Below the pieces are notes generated by a model. The model did no database searches, was not told the DNA's origin, and saw only the letters and a program-made list of their open reading frames with translations. Shown here piece by piece: positions 52,268 through 60,392 of a stretch of 64,000 nt of DNA. The first letter of the stretch is position 1, and each line of letters begins with the position of its first letter. Where the stretch lies: positions 4,976,501-5,040,500 of the forward strand of contig NZ_LT670849.1 of assembly GCF_900142985.1 (NCBI RefSeq), given 5' to 3'. The DNA comes from Bradyrhizobium erythrophlei. GTDB lineage: Bacteria > Pseudomonadota > Alphaproteobacteria > Rhizobiales > Xanthobacteraceae. The translations under genes and the position numbers were made by a program.

Positions 52268-52500
52268 CGCAATGTTCTCCGGCGATCAGTCAGCTTTCGC
52301 CGAAGTCGATCGTAGCCGATGCGAAGCCGCTTTCTGTAACTGTCCCGGTCAATTGTTCTGTAGCCATAGACCCAGTCGAATATATCGGGGTGCCGTCTTC
52401 TTTCGACGACTTCGAGCCAGACAGTGACGTTGTCGATGATGACAGGATGCCAGGCGAACCACCTCTGCCAGGTCGCTCTGTCTTTGGGCCTTATCCTCAT
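52264..52500 (-). CDS. Small basic hypothetical protein coupled to the membrane gene
   Basis: 78 residues, rich in aromatic and basic residues: WQRWFAWHPVIIDNVTVWLEVVERR, then YGYRTIDRDSYRKRLRIGYDRLRRKL. Not recognised, but the W-x-R-W-F-A-W-H-P pattern is common among small rhizobial proteins. AGAGGGGC precedes ATG 52500; ATGA overlap with the next gene. Confidence 0.65.
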   Translation of the reverse strand: MRIRPKDRATWQRWFAWHPVIIDNVTVWLEVVERRRHPDIFDWVYGYRTIDRDSYRKRLRIGYDRLRRKLTDRRRTLR

Positions 52501-52949
52501 TCATGCCCCTCTGGTTGCTTCACTGACCAGCGCTCCGATTTTAGCATTTGCGTCGCGATGAAGGCAGACGCTTTTTGCAAACGGCCTTGAAAGCACCGGG
52601 CTTAACGAAACGCGTGGCCGCATTTTCGATCGCGTCATCGGCACTTTTGCGTCCGAACATCGCAAAGCTAATCGCATCAAGGAAAATATCGAGCAAATGG
52701 TTAATGCGATCGGCGTGAGTACGCACCGGCGATCCCGTGCAGTGGAACTCTGGTCGAAATCTTCGTGCCTGCGGTTACTTAGATCAAGTGTCGCTGCAAG
52801 TTCATCGTGAGATCGCGAACCGGGTTTGTCGTCTGCAAAACGCGAAGGCGTGCTTGTCGAGATGTCGTGCGCGCAACCGGTCGCACTTTGGTCCCATTTT
52901 TTTTGCCACAACGCTGCATCGATCAGCGCGCGCATGTTGGAGTTTTACA
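52501..52949. other. Intergenic region with at most one weak small gene
   Basis: 449 bp between divergently read genes. It contains the weak candidate at 52541-52726 and the promoter of the Tyr-rich exported protein at its right end. Other frames look random. Confidence 0.35.
52541..52726 (-). CDS. Doubtful small protein
   Basis: 61 residues from GTG 52726: RINHLLDIFLDAISFAMFGRKSADDAIENAATRFVKPGAF looks like a folded helical protein, then a basic tail. There is only a GGGA-like site upstream. It would be the first gene before the 52500 gene on the same strand. No homologue recalled. Confidence 0.3.
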   Translation of the reverse strand: MRTHADRINHLLDIFLDAISFAMFGRKSADDAIENAATRFVKPGAFKAVCKKRLPSSRRKC

Positions 52950-53453
52950 ATGAACAGTACTGTCAGCGCTCGACCATCGGCGCCTCGACGATGGGCAATG
53001 ATCGCAGCCGGCACCTTCGCAATGCTTGGATCGTTCGTGATCACGGCGCCCGCGCAAGCCGGTTACTATGAGGACGGCGGCTACGGCCCCAATCCCTGCT
53101 CGTACCGTTGCGGCTACCCGGTCTATCGGCCCTATCCGGTCTATCGCCGCCACTATGGATGTTACTCGTGCCGCTCGCACCTCATCTATGAGCGTCGCTA
53201 CGTCGAACGCGAGTATGTCGAGCGGCGCTACGGGTATGGGGGTTATCGCCGTCACTACGGCTACAATCCCTACGGCTACCGTCGTCCCTATGGCTACTAT
53301 CCGTATGGAGGCTACCGGCCGACGACCTGGGGCTACGGCTATGGCGGTATCGGCCGCCGCTGGCCGGCGCCATATGTCGATGGGTCGTACGGCGATGGAT
53401 ACGAGGCACCGCCGCGGCCGCCGGAACCCGTCCCGTATGAGGGCGACTACTAG
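52950..53453 (+). CDS. Tyr/Gly/Arg-rich exported protein
   Basis: 167 residues. The signal peptide (WAMIAAGTFAMLGSFVITAPAQA) releases a highly repetitive mature chain rich in Tyr, Gly, Arg and Pro with repeats such as YGYGGYRRHYGYNPYGYRR and PYGYYPYGGYRP, plus four cysteines in CSYRC and CYSC. Such low-complexity proteins are frequent in Bradyrhizobium and may be cell-surface or envelope-associated; the function is not known. GGAG lies 8 bp before ATG 52950. Confidence 0.7.
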   Translation: MNSTVSARPSAPRRWAMIAAGTFAMLGSFVITAPAQAGYYEDGGYGPNPCSYRCGYPVYRPYPVYRRHYGCYSCRSHLIYERRYVEREYVERRYGYGGYRRHYGYNPYGYRRPYGYYPYGGYRPTTWGYGYGGIGRRWPAPYVDGSYGDGYEAPPRPPEPVPYEGDY

Positions 53454-53530
53454 CTTTCAGTCTGGTCCGCCAACCATCGATGCCGGGTGCGCCGAGGCCG
53501 CAGCCTCGTCGCATCTCGCCTTCGGATATC

Positions 53531-53674
53531 TCAATCGAACGCGGTGCCTGCAAGAATAATGTAGGCACCAACGGCGAACCAGAACGCGTAGTTGCTGACG
53601 ATCGGTATCTCGATGAAGACGCTGAGGACCGCGACGATAATCACAAGGAGCGAAGCGACAAAGCCAAAGTTCAC
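53531..53674 (-). CDS. Small single-helix membrane protein
   Basis: 47 residues starting at GTG 53674, too short for most gene finders. Sequence FVASLLVIIVAVLSVFIEIP then VSNYAFWFAVGAYIILAG indicates two short hydrophobic helices. GGGAGATATAGG just upstream of the start supports translation. Similar FIEIPxVSxYAFW small proteins recur in rhizobia as hypothetical proteins. Confidence 0.6.
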   Translation of the reverse strand: MNFGFVASLLVIIVAVLSVFIEIPIVSNYAFWFAVGAYIILAGTAFD

Positions 53675-54099
53675 TGCCTATATCTCCCGCTACAACCGAA
53701 ACGCTCAAAAACCTTGTCTTGATGATTGCGCGTAGCAATGCGCCAGCTCATCCCACACCGCAATGTGCTGGATGTGCGGCAAGCTCAATGCGACCTACGA
53801 GTCGAGTGGCCTGTTGCTCGCAATGCGCGCGCTCATTTGGGATTGTAGTTCCAGAGTGGACTTGATCCTTCGAACCCCATTGCTACCCCTTGCGCGTTGC
53901 ACGTAGGCCTGATTCGCGAATTTTTCGGGGCTTTAATTGGAGAGTTTCAAGGCCGGTGTGTCGGAAAGCGGTGAGGGGCGGTGAGGGCCAGTCGGCTACG
54001 GGCGAAAAAACACGAAAGCTTTCGCTGGCTTCGACGGCGAGCCGGCACGCGCATCGATCAACGCCGTCATCTGATCGTCATGCGAACGGAGAATTTCCA
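53675..54099. other. Intergenic region without recognised gene
   Basis: 425 bp. Only short chance frames; the right end holds the ribosome site and presumably the promoter of the 54100 gene. Nothing else seen. Confidence 0.35.
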
Positions 54100-54393
54100 A
54101 TGCTCGTGACCGAAGAAGACGCCGTGATGAAAAGGTGGTGCCCCATGGTCCGGCTTCGCCTGGATCCTAAGCAGTTTGCCTTTAATCGCGTCAATGCAGG
54201 ACCCAGAGCCCGCATCAGAAACATGCTGTACCGGATGTTTTTCCCGCGCTTGCATCACGAGATGAGGGGGCACTTCTACCGGTGCCAGGGAGCCGGCTGC
54301 ATGATGTGGCGATGGGAAGCCAATGCGCCGCGTGCGCCGGAGTTGCGTAAGGGATATTGCGGTTTGGCCGGTACGCCGCTCACGCTTGGCTGA
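54100..54393 (+). CDS. Cys/Trp-rich small protein (phage-associated-type hypothetical)
   Basis: 97 residues. The motifs KRWCPMVR near the N-terminus, CQGAGCMMWRW in the middle and GYCGLAG near the end match a small family with the pattern WCPxxR...CxxxxCMxWRW...GYCGLxG, often found in prophages and other mobile regions of proteobacteria; the cysteines probably bind zinc. AACGGAGAA precedes ATG 54100. The upstream frame to 53890 is unsupported. It hints at old phage-derived DNA, with no other phage genes around. Confidence 0.65.
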   Translation: MLVTEEDAVMKRWCPMVRLRLDPKQFAFNRVNAGPRARIRNMLYRMFFPRLHHEMRGHFYRCQGAGCMMWRWEANAPRAPELRKGYCGLAGTPLTLG

Positions 54394-54604
54394 GACGTCG
54401 GCACGGTGATGCGCATCGCGCGTTTCGGAACGCGGTAAACGATTTGCACCCGTCGCTAACCGCTGGCCGTACAAGGCGTTAGCGATCTCTCCGCACGCGA
54501 TCCATTTTGCGCCCAAATTCGACACCCACTTTGGTCAAAAAGGCACCCTGATTAGTCCCCGATTCAATTGCTTTATGGCGCATCGCAAGATTCGGGGGTT
54601 ATCC

Positions 54605-55576
54605 ATGCGTGGCCATGCGGTCGTGCTGGCTGCAACGCTGGCATGGTTCATCAGCATCGATACCGCCGAAGCCAAGCTCGACATCCTCGTCGATAAAGCG
54701 ACGCAGCGCATGCTCGTCATCCAGGACGGTTACATTCGTTACATGTGGCCCGTCTCGACGGGCCGCGACAACATGCAAACCCCAAACGGGGTCTATGCTC
54801 CGCAACGGTTGGAGCGCAACTGGTTCTCCTCGGCGTATTACGACTCGCCGATGCCGTTCTCGATCTTCTTCCACCATGGCTATGCGATCCACGGCAGCTA
54901 CGCGATCGATCGGCTTGGCGGGCCCGCATCCCACGGCTGCGTGCGGCTGCATCCCCATCATGCGGCAATTCTGTTTGATCTCGTGCAACAGGAAGGGCCG
55001 GCGAGGACGACGATCGAAATAACCGACAAAGGGCGTCCCGCCGAGCCGCCGTCGCCGGGGCAGATCGCGGCATTGCGGGGCGCGAACCCGCCGATGCCGA
55101 GCACGGTGCGTTATCGGGAAGCCTTGGACGCGCCTGAGCCGCCGCTGCCGCTGCCACCGCCGCAAGGCGGCCGGCCGATGGTTGTGAGGGATGGTCCGCC
55201 GCCACCACCGCAAGGCAGCCGGCCGATCGTCGTGAGGGATGGTCCGCCTCCACCGCCGCGGCCGGCGCCGGTCGCGAGCCGCATGCCGGTCGGTGGAGCA
55301 GGGGAGGCCGACATAGCAGGCGGTTCTCCGAGGCTGCCGAAGGAATCGGTCTCTCGTCCCAAGCCGAAGGTGAGTGAGGGAGCGGTGCCCGCTGAGCCGC
55401 CGAAGGTCATTGAAGCGTCGAAGGTGGCTGAGGCGCCGAAGCTTGCCGAACGATCGGCTTCAGAACCGGCGCCATCGACGTCGAATCTCAAGCTCCTGCC
55501 GGCGTCCTGTTGGTCCGGCGGCGCCTCGCGATGGCAATGGTGGGCATCATCGAGCCAGCAAAATCCATGCAGGTAA
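54605..55576 (+). CDS. L,D-transpeptidase (YkuD domain) with proline-rich tail
   Basis: 323 residues. Signal peptide (HAVVLAATLAWFISIDTAEA), then a YkuD domain (about 30-140) with the catalytic motif: H96 (IHGSYAI), H110 and C112 (ASHGCVRLHP). It makes 3-3 cross-links or attaches proteins to peptidoglycan. The C-terminal half is a Pro-rich region with a tandem unit QGxRPxVVRDGPPPPP and a Lys/Glu/Ala-rich segment, ending in a Trp-rich cap. ATG 54605 has GGGGG upstream; ATG 54575 adds ten residues. The tail may span the periplasm or bind the wall. Confidence 0.85.
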   Translation: MRGHAVVLAATLAWFISIDTAEAKLDILVDKATQRMLVIQDGYIRYMWPVSTGRDNMQTPNGVYAPQRLERNWFSSAYYDSPMPFSIFFHHGYAIHGSYAIDRLGGPASHGCVRLHPHHAAILFDLVQQEGPARTTIEITDKGRPAEPPSPGQIAALRGANPPMPSTVRYREALDAPEPPLPLPPPQGGRPMVVRDGPPPPPQGSRPIVVRDGPPPPPRPAPVASRMPVGGAGEADIAGGSPRLPKESVSRPKPKVSEGAVPAEPPKVIEASKVAEAPKLAERSASEPAPSTSNLKLLPASCWSGGASRWQWWASSSQQNPCR

Positions 55577-55659
55577 TTTCTGGAACAGCATGATCCGGAA
55601 AAGCGTGTAGCGGTTTTCCCTCGCGACAAGCGCAAAGCGCTTGCGCTTCCAGATGGCGT

Positions 55660-56211
55660 TTATTTGAGGACCAGACTGCGGCGGCCGACGTTCCAGACGA
55701 CCGGCTCCTGAAAGCCGCGCAACATCAGTTGGTCGGCGCGGACTTCAAAACCCTCGAGCCGGTCCAGAAAGCTCATGCCGAGCAGGTTCGTCTTCATCAG
55801 GCCTTGCGGCACCACCAACGCTGGCACGTTGCGTTCAACCAGCTTTCCGATCACCAGTCGATCGAGCCAGAGACGCGCCGCCTTGGTGTGCCCGCCGGCG
55901 GTTTGAACGTCGATGTTGTACTCGAGCATCTCCAGCGGCAGACCGACCGCCTTCGCGGTTTCATAAGTCAGAACCACCGAAGTCGCTCCGGTATCGACCA
56001 CCATCGCGGCGGCAATCCCGTTGATTCTGGCCTGCACGGCAAACTCGCCGTTCGAGCCGCGCGGAATCTGAACGGCATAGGTTGGCTCGCGCTGGTGCTG
56101 GGAAGCGGAACTTGCGTCCTTGGCGAGTGCGCTCCGGCTCGAATCTTTCTGCGCAACAACGACGCCGGCGATAAAGACCAGCGGGAGTGCCAGCGTCAGC
56201 AGCCGCATCAT
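55660..56211 (-). CDS. Retropepsin-like aspartic protease
   Basis: 183 residues: a membrane-anchoring or signal helix (LLTLALPLVFIAGVVVAQ) and a clan-AA aspartic protease domain with the active-site loop VVDTGATSVVLT, the flap-following IDVQTAGGHTKAARLWLDRLVIG and NLLGMSFLDRLEGFEV, as in TIGR02281/DUF4124-free bacterial retropepsins. Such proteins have a single Asp per chain and must dimerise. The protein is likely anchored in the inner membrane facing the periplasm. An alternative start at 56280 would add a basic 23-residue leader and overlap the exporter gene's 3' end. Confidence 0.82.
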   Translation of the reverse strand: MMRLLTLALPLVFIAGVVVAQKDSSRSALAKDASSASQHQREPTYAVQIPRGSNGEFAVQARINGIAAAMVVDTGATSVVLTYETAKAVGLPLEMLEYNIDVQTAGGHTKAARLWLDRLVIGKLVERNVPALVVPQGLMKTNLLGMSFLDRLEGFEVRADQLMLRGFQEPVVWNVGRRSLVLK

Positions 56212-56272
56212 GATCGGCCTGCCTTGGGGGCGCCGCGGCGCCTCATTCTTGTTCTGAATGCGTCGGGACGTT

Positions 56273-57943
56273 TTACTCATCAAGCTTCACAAGTTTGCGC
56301 GATGCTTCGGGACCGTCTTTGCATCGCCTACCTCTTGCCAACAAATTCTTAAGAGGCTGCCACGCGTGGAGCGGATTTTGACATTCGCTATCGTTCGAGT
56401 GTTCGACGTTCGGCTTGCCCAAACACCAGACCGAAATCAAGGCAATCGTGGCAACCATAGCCAGCATCGCCCAGGCCTCGTTCACCGACATCGCAAGGGC
56501 GGCGCGCTCGACCATCGGGCGGACATAGGCCTCGATCGTCGCTTGTGTCACATCGGGAGGCGGATGCAGGAAGAGCTGTTCGTCGAGCCCGATCGCCCGT
56601 GCCGCGCTGACGTCGCCCGCGATCAGGCGATCGCGCAACGCTTCGCCGTGGCCGATGGTGCGGCCATAAAGAATGGTGTCGATCGCCGCAATCCCGATCG
56701 CGCCGCCGAGGTTGCGCATCAGGTTGAAGAGCCCGCTTGCATCCGGCACTTGCGCTGCGGTGAGCGCGCCGAGCGCGAGTTGCGTCGGCGGCAACAGGCA
56801 GAACATGATGGCGACGCCGCGCAGGACCTGCGGGAGAAACATCTCGTCGAAATCGGCGGTTCGGCCCTGGAAGAAGCTCAACGCCAATCCGAGCGCAAAC
56901 AGCGCAAAGCCAAACGCCGATAGCTTGCGCGGATCGAGCCGGCTCTCCAGATAGCCCGCGACCGGCGCTGCGATCAGTTGCGCGGTGCCCGTCACCAGCA
57001 TGATGCTGCCGATCTCGAACGCATCGTGGCGGCGAACGTAGGCAAGAAACACCGGCATCAGATAGACCGAGCCGAACAGGCCGACGCCGAGGCAAAAGCT
57101 CAGGGCGCATCCGACCGCGAAGGGGCGCGCGGCCAGCGTCGTGAGTTCGACGACCGGATGCGCAGCCATGATCGTCCGCTTGATGAAGATCGCGCCGCTC
57201 GCGAGGCTGCCTATGAACAAGAGCAGCGGCCGCAGCGCGAGCCAGCCGTCAAGCGGTGCCTGCTTGAGGCCGAGCTCGAGCGTGGCGAGCGAAATCGCCA
57301 TCAGGATCAGCGAGAGAACATCGAGGTTTCTGAATTCGGCGAGATCGGTCTTGTCCTGCGGCAGCAGAAACGGCGTGGCGGCGGCAGCGAGCACGCCGGG
57401 CGCGACGTTGATGAGGAACAGCCAGTGCCACGACCATGTCTCGGTGATCCAGCCGCCGACGATGGGGCCTATGGTCGGCGCCAGCACCGCGACGACACCG
57501 GCGATGGTGGTCGCAACGGGATGCAGGCGCAGCGGAAACAACAAGAACACCGCGGAGAACACCGCCGGGATCAGCGCGCCACCGGCAAAGCCTTGCAGCA
57601 CGCGGCAACAAATCAGCGTCGCGAAACTGTCGCTCGCCGCACAACCGATCGAGGAGACCGTGAACAGTGCGATCGCGGCGACGAACAGCCAGCGCAGTGT
57701 CAGCGTGCGCGTCAGCCAGCCGGTCAGGGGGATCGCGGTGATCTCGGCGATCAGATAGGCGGTCTGGATCCAGCTCATCGCGTCGCGCGAAATCTCGAGT
57801 GCTCGCTGGATCGCGGGCAGCGACGTTGCGACGACCTGGATGTCGAGGATCGCCATGAACATGCCAAGGCACATCAGGAGGAAGCCTGCCCAGGTCGCAA
57901 AACCGGCGTCCTCCCGTGCTTGCGCGTGCAAGGCAAGGCTCAT
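56273..57943 (-). CDS. DHA2-family MFS exporter (EmrB/QacA type) of the polyketide cluster
   Basis: 556 residues, about 14 membrane helices. It begins LLMCLGMFMAILDIQVVATSLPAI, the DHA2 signature, followed by GWLTRTLTLRWLFVAAI and the antiporter motif C region GPIVGGWITETWSWHWLFLINV. A C-terminal basic extension of about 45 residues (PLHAWQPLKNLLARGRRC...) is not part of the usual fold. It starts 10 bp after the methyltransferase stop, with the start region duplicated by 14 bp, and most likely exports the product of the type III PKS cluster. Confidence 0.88.
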   Translation of the reverse strand: MSLALHAQAREDAGFATWAGFLLMCLGMFMAILDIQVVATSLPAIQRALEISRDAMSWIQTAYLIAEITAIPLTGWLTRTLTLRWLFVAAIALFTVSSIGCAASDSFATLICCRVLQGFAGGALIPAVFSAVFLLFPLRLHPVATTIAGVVAVLAPTIGPIVGGWITETWSWHWLFLINVAPGVLAAAATPFLLPQDKTDLAEFRNLDVLSLILMAISLATLELGLKQAPLDGWLALRPLLLFIGSLASGAIFIKRTIMAAHPVVELTTLAARPFAVGCALSFCLGVGLFGSVYLMPVFLAYVRRHDAFEIGSIMLVTGTAQLIAAPVAGYLESRLDPRKLSAFGFALFALGLALSFFQGRTADFDEMFLPQVLRGVAIMFCLLPPTQLALGALTAAQVPDASGLFNLMRNLGGAIGIAAIDTILYGRTIGHGEALRDRLIAGDVSAARAIGLDEQLFLHPPPDVTQATIEAYVRPMVERAALAMSVNEAWAMLAMVATIALISVWCLGKPNVEHSNDSECQNPLHAWQPLKNLLARGRRCKDGPEASRKLVKLDE

Positions 57944-57960
57944 GTGGCAAGGCTCATGTG
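57933..57960. repeat. 14-bp tandem duplication at the ICMT/exporter junction
   Basis: GCAAGGCTCATGTG occurs twice without a gap (57933-57946, 57947-57960). Each copy carries a CAT, i.e. an ATG on the minus strand; the upstream ATG overlaps the methyltransferase stop as ATGA but is out of frame, and the second copy supplies the exporter start. Confidence 0.8.
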
Positions 57961-58469
57961 GCGCGCTCCTCGCTCAAGGCGCGCCACGACGCAAGGCCAC
58001 GATTTTCCGCGCGGATGCGGATGAACAGCACGAGCGCGTTGAGGATCGTGAAGAAGAGGGCGATGCCGGGCAGGTGCAGCGTCAACGGCAGCGCGGCGAT
58101 TTCGCCGGCGACCACGGCATAATTCGGATGGCGGAGATAGCGGTAAGGGCCGGAGGTGACCAGCGGCGCGTTCGCCAACACGATGATACGCGTCGTCCAG
58201 CGCGAACCCAGCGTCGCCATCACCCAGACGCGCAAGACCTGAAGCAGGAGATAGGCGAGCAGCACGACCGGATTGACCGGCTGATCGTGTCCGAAGACCC
58301 AGAGCGAGGCCAGCCATGAAGCGTGGAGTGCGACCAGCAGCGGATAATGACTGGATGCGATCTCGACCGCGCCGCGCGCCTTGAGTTGCGCGGTGTTGCG
58401 GCGGGCCAGCACGAGCTCGAGGCCGCGCTGGACCGTCACAAGCGCAAGGAGGATTTCCGCCGTCGTCAC
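57954..58469 (-). CDS. ICMT-type methyltransferase next to type III PKS
   Basis: 171 residues with about four membrane segments. The signature GPYRYLRHPNYAVVAGEI and a closing NALVLFIRIRAENRGL identify the isoprenylcysteine carboxyl methyltransferase superfamily, here of the bacterial type (YpbQ, SrsB). In Bacillus (bpsA-bpsB) and Streptomyces (srsA-srsB) genes of this kind next to a type III PKS methylate the alkylpyrone or alkylresorcinol produced. GTG 58469 overlaps the PKS stop (GTGA), fixing the start and coupling translation; the longer frame to 58493 is rejected. Confidence 0.85.
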   Translation of the reverse strand: MTTAEILLALVTVQRGLELVLARRNTAQLKARGAVEIASSHYPLLVALHASWLASLWVFGHDQPVNPVVLLAYLLLQVLRVWVMATLGSRWTTRIIVLANAPLVTSGPYRYLRHPNYAVVAGEIAALPLTLHLPGIALFFTILNALVLFIRIRAENRGLASWRALSEERAT

Positions 58470-59515
58470 GCCGCGTGCCGCAACGACACGCAACTGGCGG
58501 TGAAGCCGGGGCCGAGCGCGGTCAGCAGCGAACGCCGTGGCAATCCTTTTGCGCGAGCGCGCTCAAGGATGAACAGCACGGTCGGTGCCGACATGTTGCC
58601 ATAGTCGGCAATCACGCCCCGTTCATGCTCAAGCGTGCCCTGATCAAGTGAGAGCGCGGTTTCGATCGCATCGATCACCTTGGCGCCGCCGGGATGGCAG
58701 ATGAATTTGTCGAAATCGGCGATCGACAGATCCATGCGCGAAAGAATTTGTATCAGCGCGGGTTTGAGCTGGGTCGTGACGAATTCCGGCACGGTGCGGC
58801 GAAGGATCACGCCAAACCCCAAGGGATCGACGCTCCACCCCATGACATCCAGCGTGTCGGGCCAGAGATGCTCGCCGGCAGCTTCGATCAGCGTCTCGCC
58901 GCCATCACCGGCGCGCAGCACGATCGCGGCGGCGCCGTCGCCGAACAGGCTGGTGGCGATGATGTTGGCTTTCGAGAGTTCATCGAGCCGAAGGGCGAGC
59001 GAGCAGAGTTCGACTGCGACCATCAGCACATTGCTGCCGGGTCGCGCCTGCGCCAGACGGGAAGCAATCGACAGGCCGGAGATGCCACCGGCGCAGCCAA
59101 GCCCGAACACCGGCACCCGCGAGACGTCAGAGCGAAAGCCCATGCGCTTGGCGACGCGCGCATCAAGACTCGGCGTTGCAATTCCGGTCGAGCAAACCGT
59201 GACGACGGTGTCGACATCCGTCGCCTTGAGGCCGGCATCAGCCAGCGCTTTGTTCGCGACCTCGATGAACAAGGCTTCGGCGCCTTCAAAGAACGCTGCC
59301 GAGCGCTCCGGCCAGCCGCGCTGGGTCAGATACCAGTCGAACGGCTTGACACCGTAGCGCTTGACGATCCCGGTGTTGGCATAAATGCTGGCGAAGCGGT
59401 CATAGTCGGGAAAGCGACTGCCGAAGACCTCCCACGCCGCCTCCAGAACGTCCTTCTGCTGGAAACAATGGGGCGGGACCGAGGTCGTGAGCGAGAGCAG
59501 GGCAGCTTGGGGCAT
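58466..59515 (-). CDS. Type III polyketide synthase
   Basis: 349 residues, the normal length of chalcone-synthase-like enzymes. The catalytic triad is intact: C141 in GLGCAGG, H274 in CHPGG and N307 in YGNMSAPT. The enzyme condenses malonyl units on an acyl starter. Clustering with an ICMT-type methyltransferase and an exporter, as in bpsAB and srsAB, points to long-chain alkylpyrones or alkylresorcinols; plant-type chalcone products are unlikely. ATG 59515 starts the typical MPQAALLSLTTSVPPH; its ribosome site is weak. An in-frame ATG-less extension to 59557 covers the tandem repeat. Confidence 0.9.
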   Translation of the reverse strand: MPQAALLSLTTSVPPHCFQQKDVLEAAWEVFGSRFPDYDRFASIYANTGIVKRYGVKPFDWYLTQRGWPERSAAFFEGAEALFIEVANKALADAGLKATDVDTVVTVCSTGIATPSLDARVAKRMGFRSDVSRVPVFGLGCAGGISGLSIASRLAQARPGSNVLMVAVELCSLALRLDELSKANIIATSLFGDGAAAIVLRAGDGGETLIEAAGEHLWPDTLDVMGWSVDPLGFGVILRRTVPEFVTTQLKPALIQILSRMDLSIADFDKFICHPGGAKVIDAIETALSLDQGTLEHERGVIADYGNMSAPTVLFILERARAKGLPRRSLLTALGPGFTASCVSLRHAA

Positions 59516-59534
59516 CAAAGAAATCCATGTCGTT

Positions 59535-59576
59535 ATCTGTCTTGATGGGAACAGCATCTGTCTTGATGGGAACAGC
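59535..59576. repeat. Tandem 21-bp repeat upstream of the PKS gene
   Basis: A 21-bp unit (ATCTGTCTTGATGGGAACAG plus C) is perfectly repeated at 59535-59555 and 59556-59576, starting 20 bp upstream of the PKS start. It may be a regulator-binding array or slippage product in the leader. Confidence 0.8.
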
Positions 59577-60035
59577 GACTGGACGCGATTATTTCGACAG
59601 CTTTCAGCCGCATAGTCGAAAAAGTGTCACTTAAAAGTGTTTAGCGGCCGCTCGTGACCGCGTAACACACCGAGAACGGGTCGGCATTTCCATTGGCGGA
59701 CGGCGGGTAGTAGTGGATACCAGATACAACCTGGTTCCGGTTGCATCCTGTTGTCGGCTGTTGAGCGATCTCGACGGCCCACAGTGGGTCCAGTTCATGC
59801 CAGCGTTGTGAGTCCAGATCGTGCGATCGGAGGATGTGGTGCGCCACACGCCACGGTGATGCGCGGCTGGCGCAACGAAACGAGTATGAAGCGGTAAATG
59901 CTACCTCTGCGCAAGTTCCGTCATGCACAACTGCCGACATAACTTGCTCGGGCTGATCTTCCTTGGCATACTTTTCACGTAGCGCTTGCGGCTTGTTTGA
60001 TGTCCGCGTGGAAATAGTTGGCGAGAAGGCACGGG
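59577..60035. other. Intergenic region with one weak open frame
   Basis: 459 bp of lower GC than the flanks. It should hold the promoter of the PKS operon near 59577-59640. The only candidate gene is the weak minus-strand frame at 59641-59940. Confidence 0.35.
59641..59940 (-). CDS. Doubtful hypothetical protein
   Basis: 99 residues from ATG 59940 (open to 60051). The composition is not random (GTCAEVAFTASYSFRCASRAS; WHELDPLWAVEIAQQPTTGCNRNQVVSGIHYYPP) with four cysteines, but there is only a weak GAGC ribosome site and no family match. It could be a relic. Confidence 0.3.
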   Translation of the reverse strand: MSAVVHDGTCAEVAFTASYSFRCASRASPWRVAHHILRSHDLDSQRWHELDPLWAVEIAQQPTTGCNRNQVVSGIHYYPPSANGNADPFSVCYAVTSGR

Positions 60036-60239
60036 ATGAAAAATCGCACATCTGCTTCTGAAGTCAGCGCCACGCTCGGTTTTCCTTCCAGCGAAACCGT
60101 GCAGGGTTTGCGACTGTGGAAGGCCTTTATCAAGCTTTCGCCGTCGCAGCGCTCCGAGGTGCTGGCGCTCGTGGAGCAACTTGCCACCGATCCCGCGCCG
60201 CTTCCGGGTGGCGTCAGCGGCCGATTCACACCGCGCTGA
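60036..60239 (+). CDS. Small helical hypothetical protein
   Basis: 67 residues: GLRLWKAFIKLSPSQRSEVLALVEQLATDPAP is a helical segment resembling the short tail found in small regulatory proteins (the 'LSPSQRxEVLALVExLA' pattern). AAGGCACGGG precedes ATG 60036. No function can be assigned. Confidence 0.5.
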   Translation: MKNRTSASEVSATLGFPSSETVQGLRLWKAFIKLSPSQRSEVLALVEQLATDPAPLPGGVSGRFTPR

Positions 60240-60392
60240 CGATCAGCCGTCCTGATCGCGTTTCGCCGACACTGCGCGCCTGTCGCACGAATGGCTCGCA
60301 AAGAATTGCTCTAAAGAACATCTTGCCAGTTTCACGTAATTGGATTTTGAAGGAAGAGGCCGCAGGTCGCGGCGGCCTCTCCGCAGTCGGGT

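Noticed and set aside
53755..53903. Plus-strand frame starting MCWMCGKLNATYE
   Set aside because: About 48 codons without a ribosome site or plausible family; likely chance.
56978..58024. 348-residue plus-strand frame over the exporter gene
   Set aside because: Antisense to a DHA2 transporter with clear motifs.
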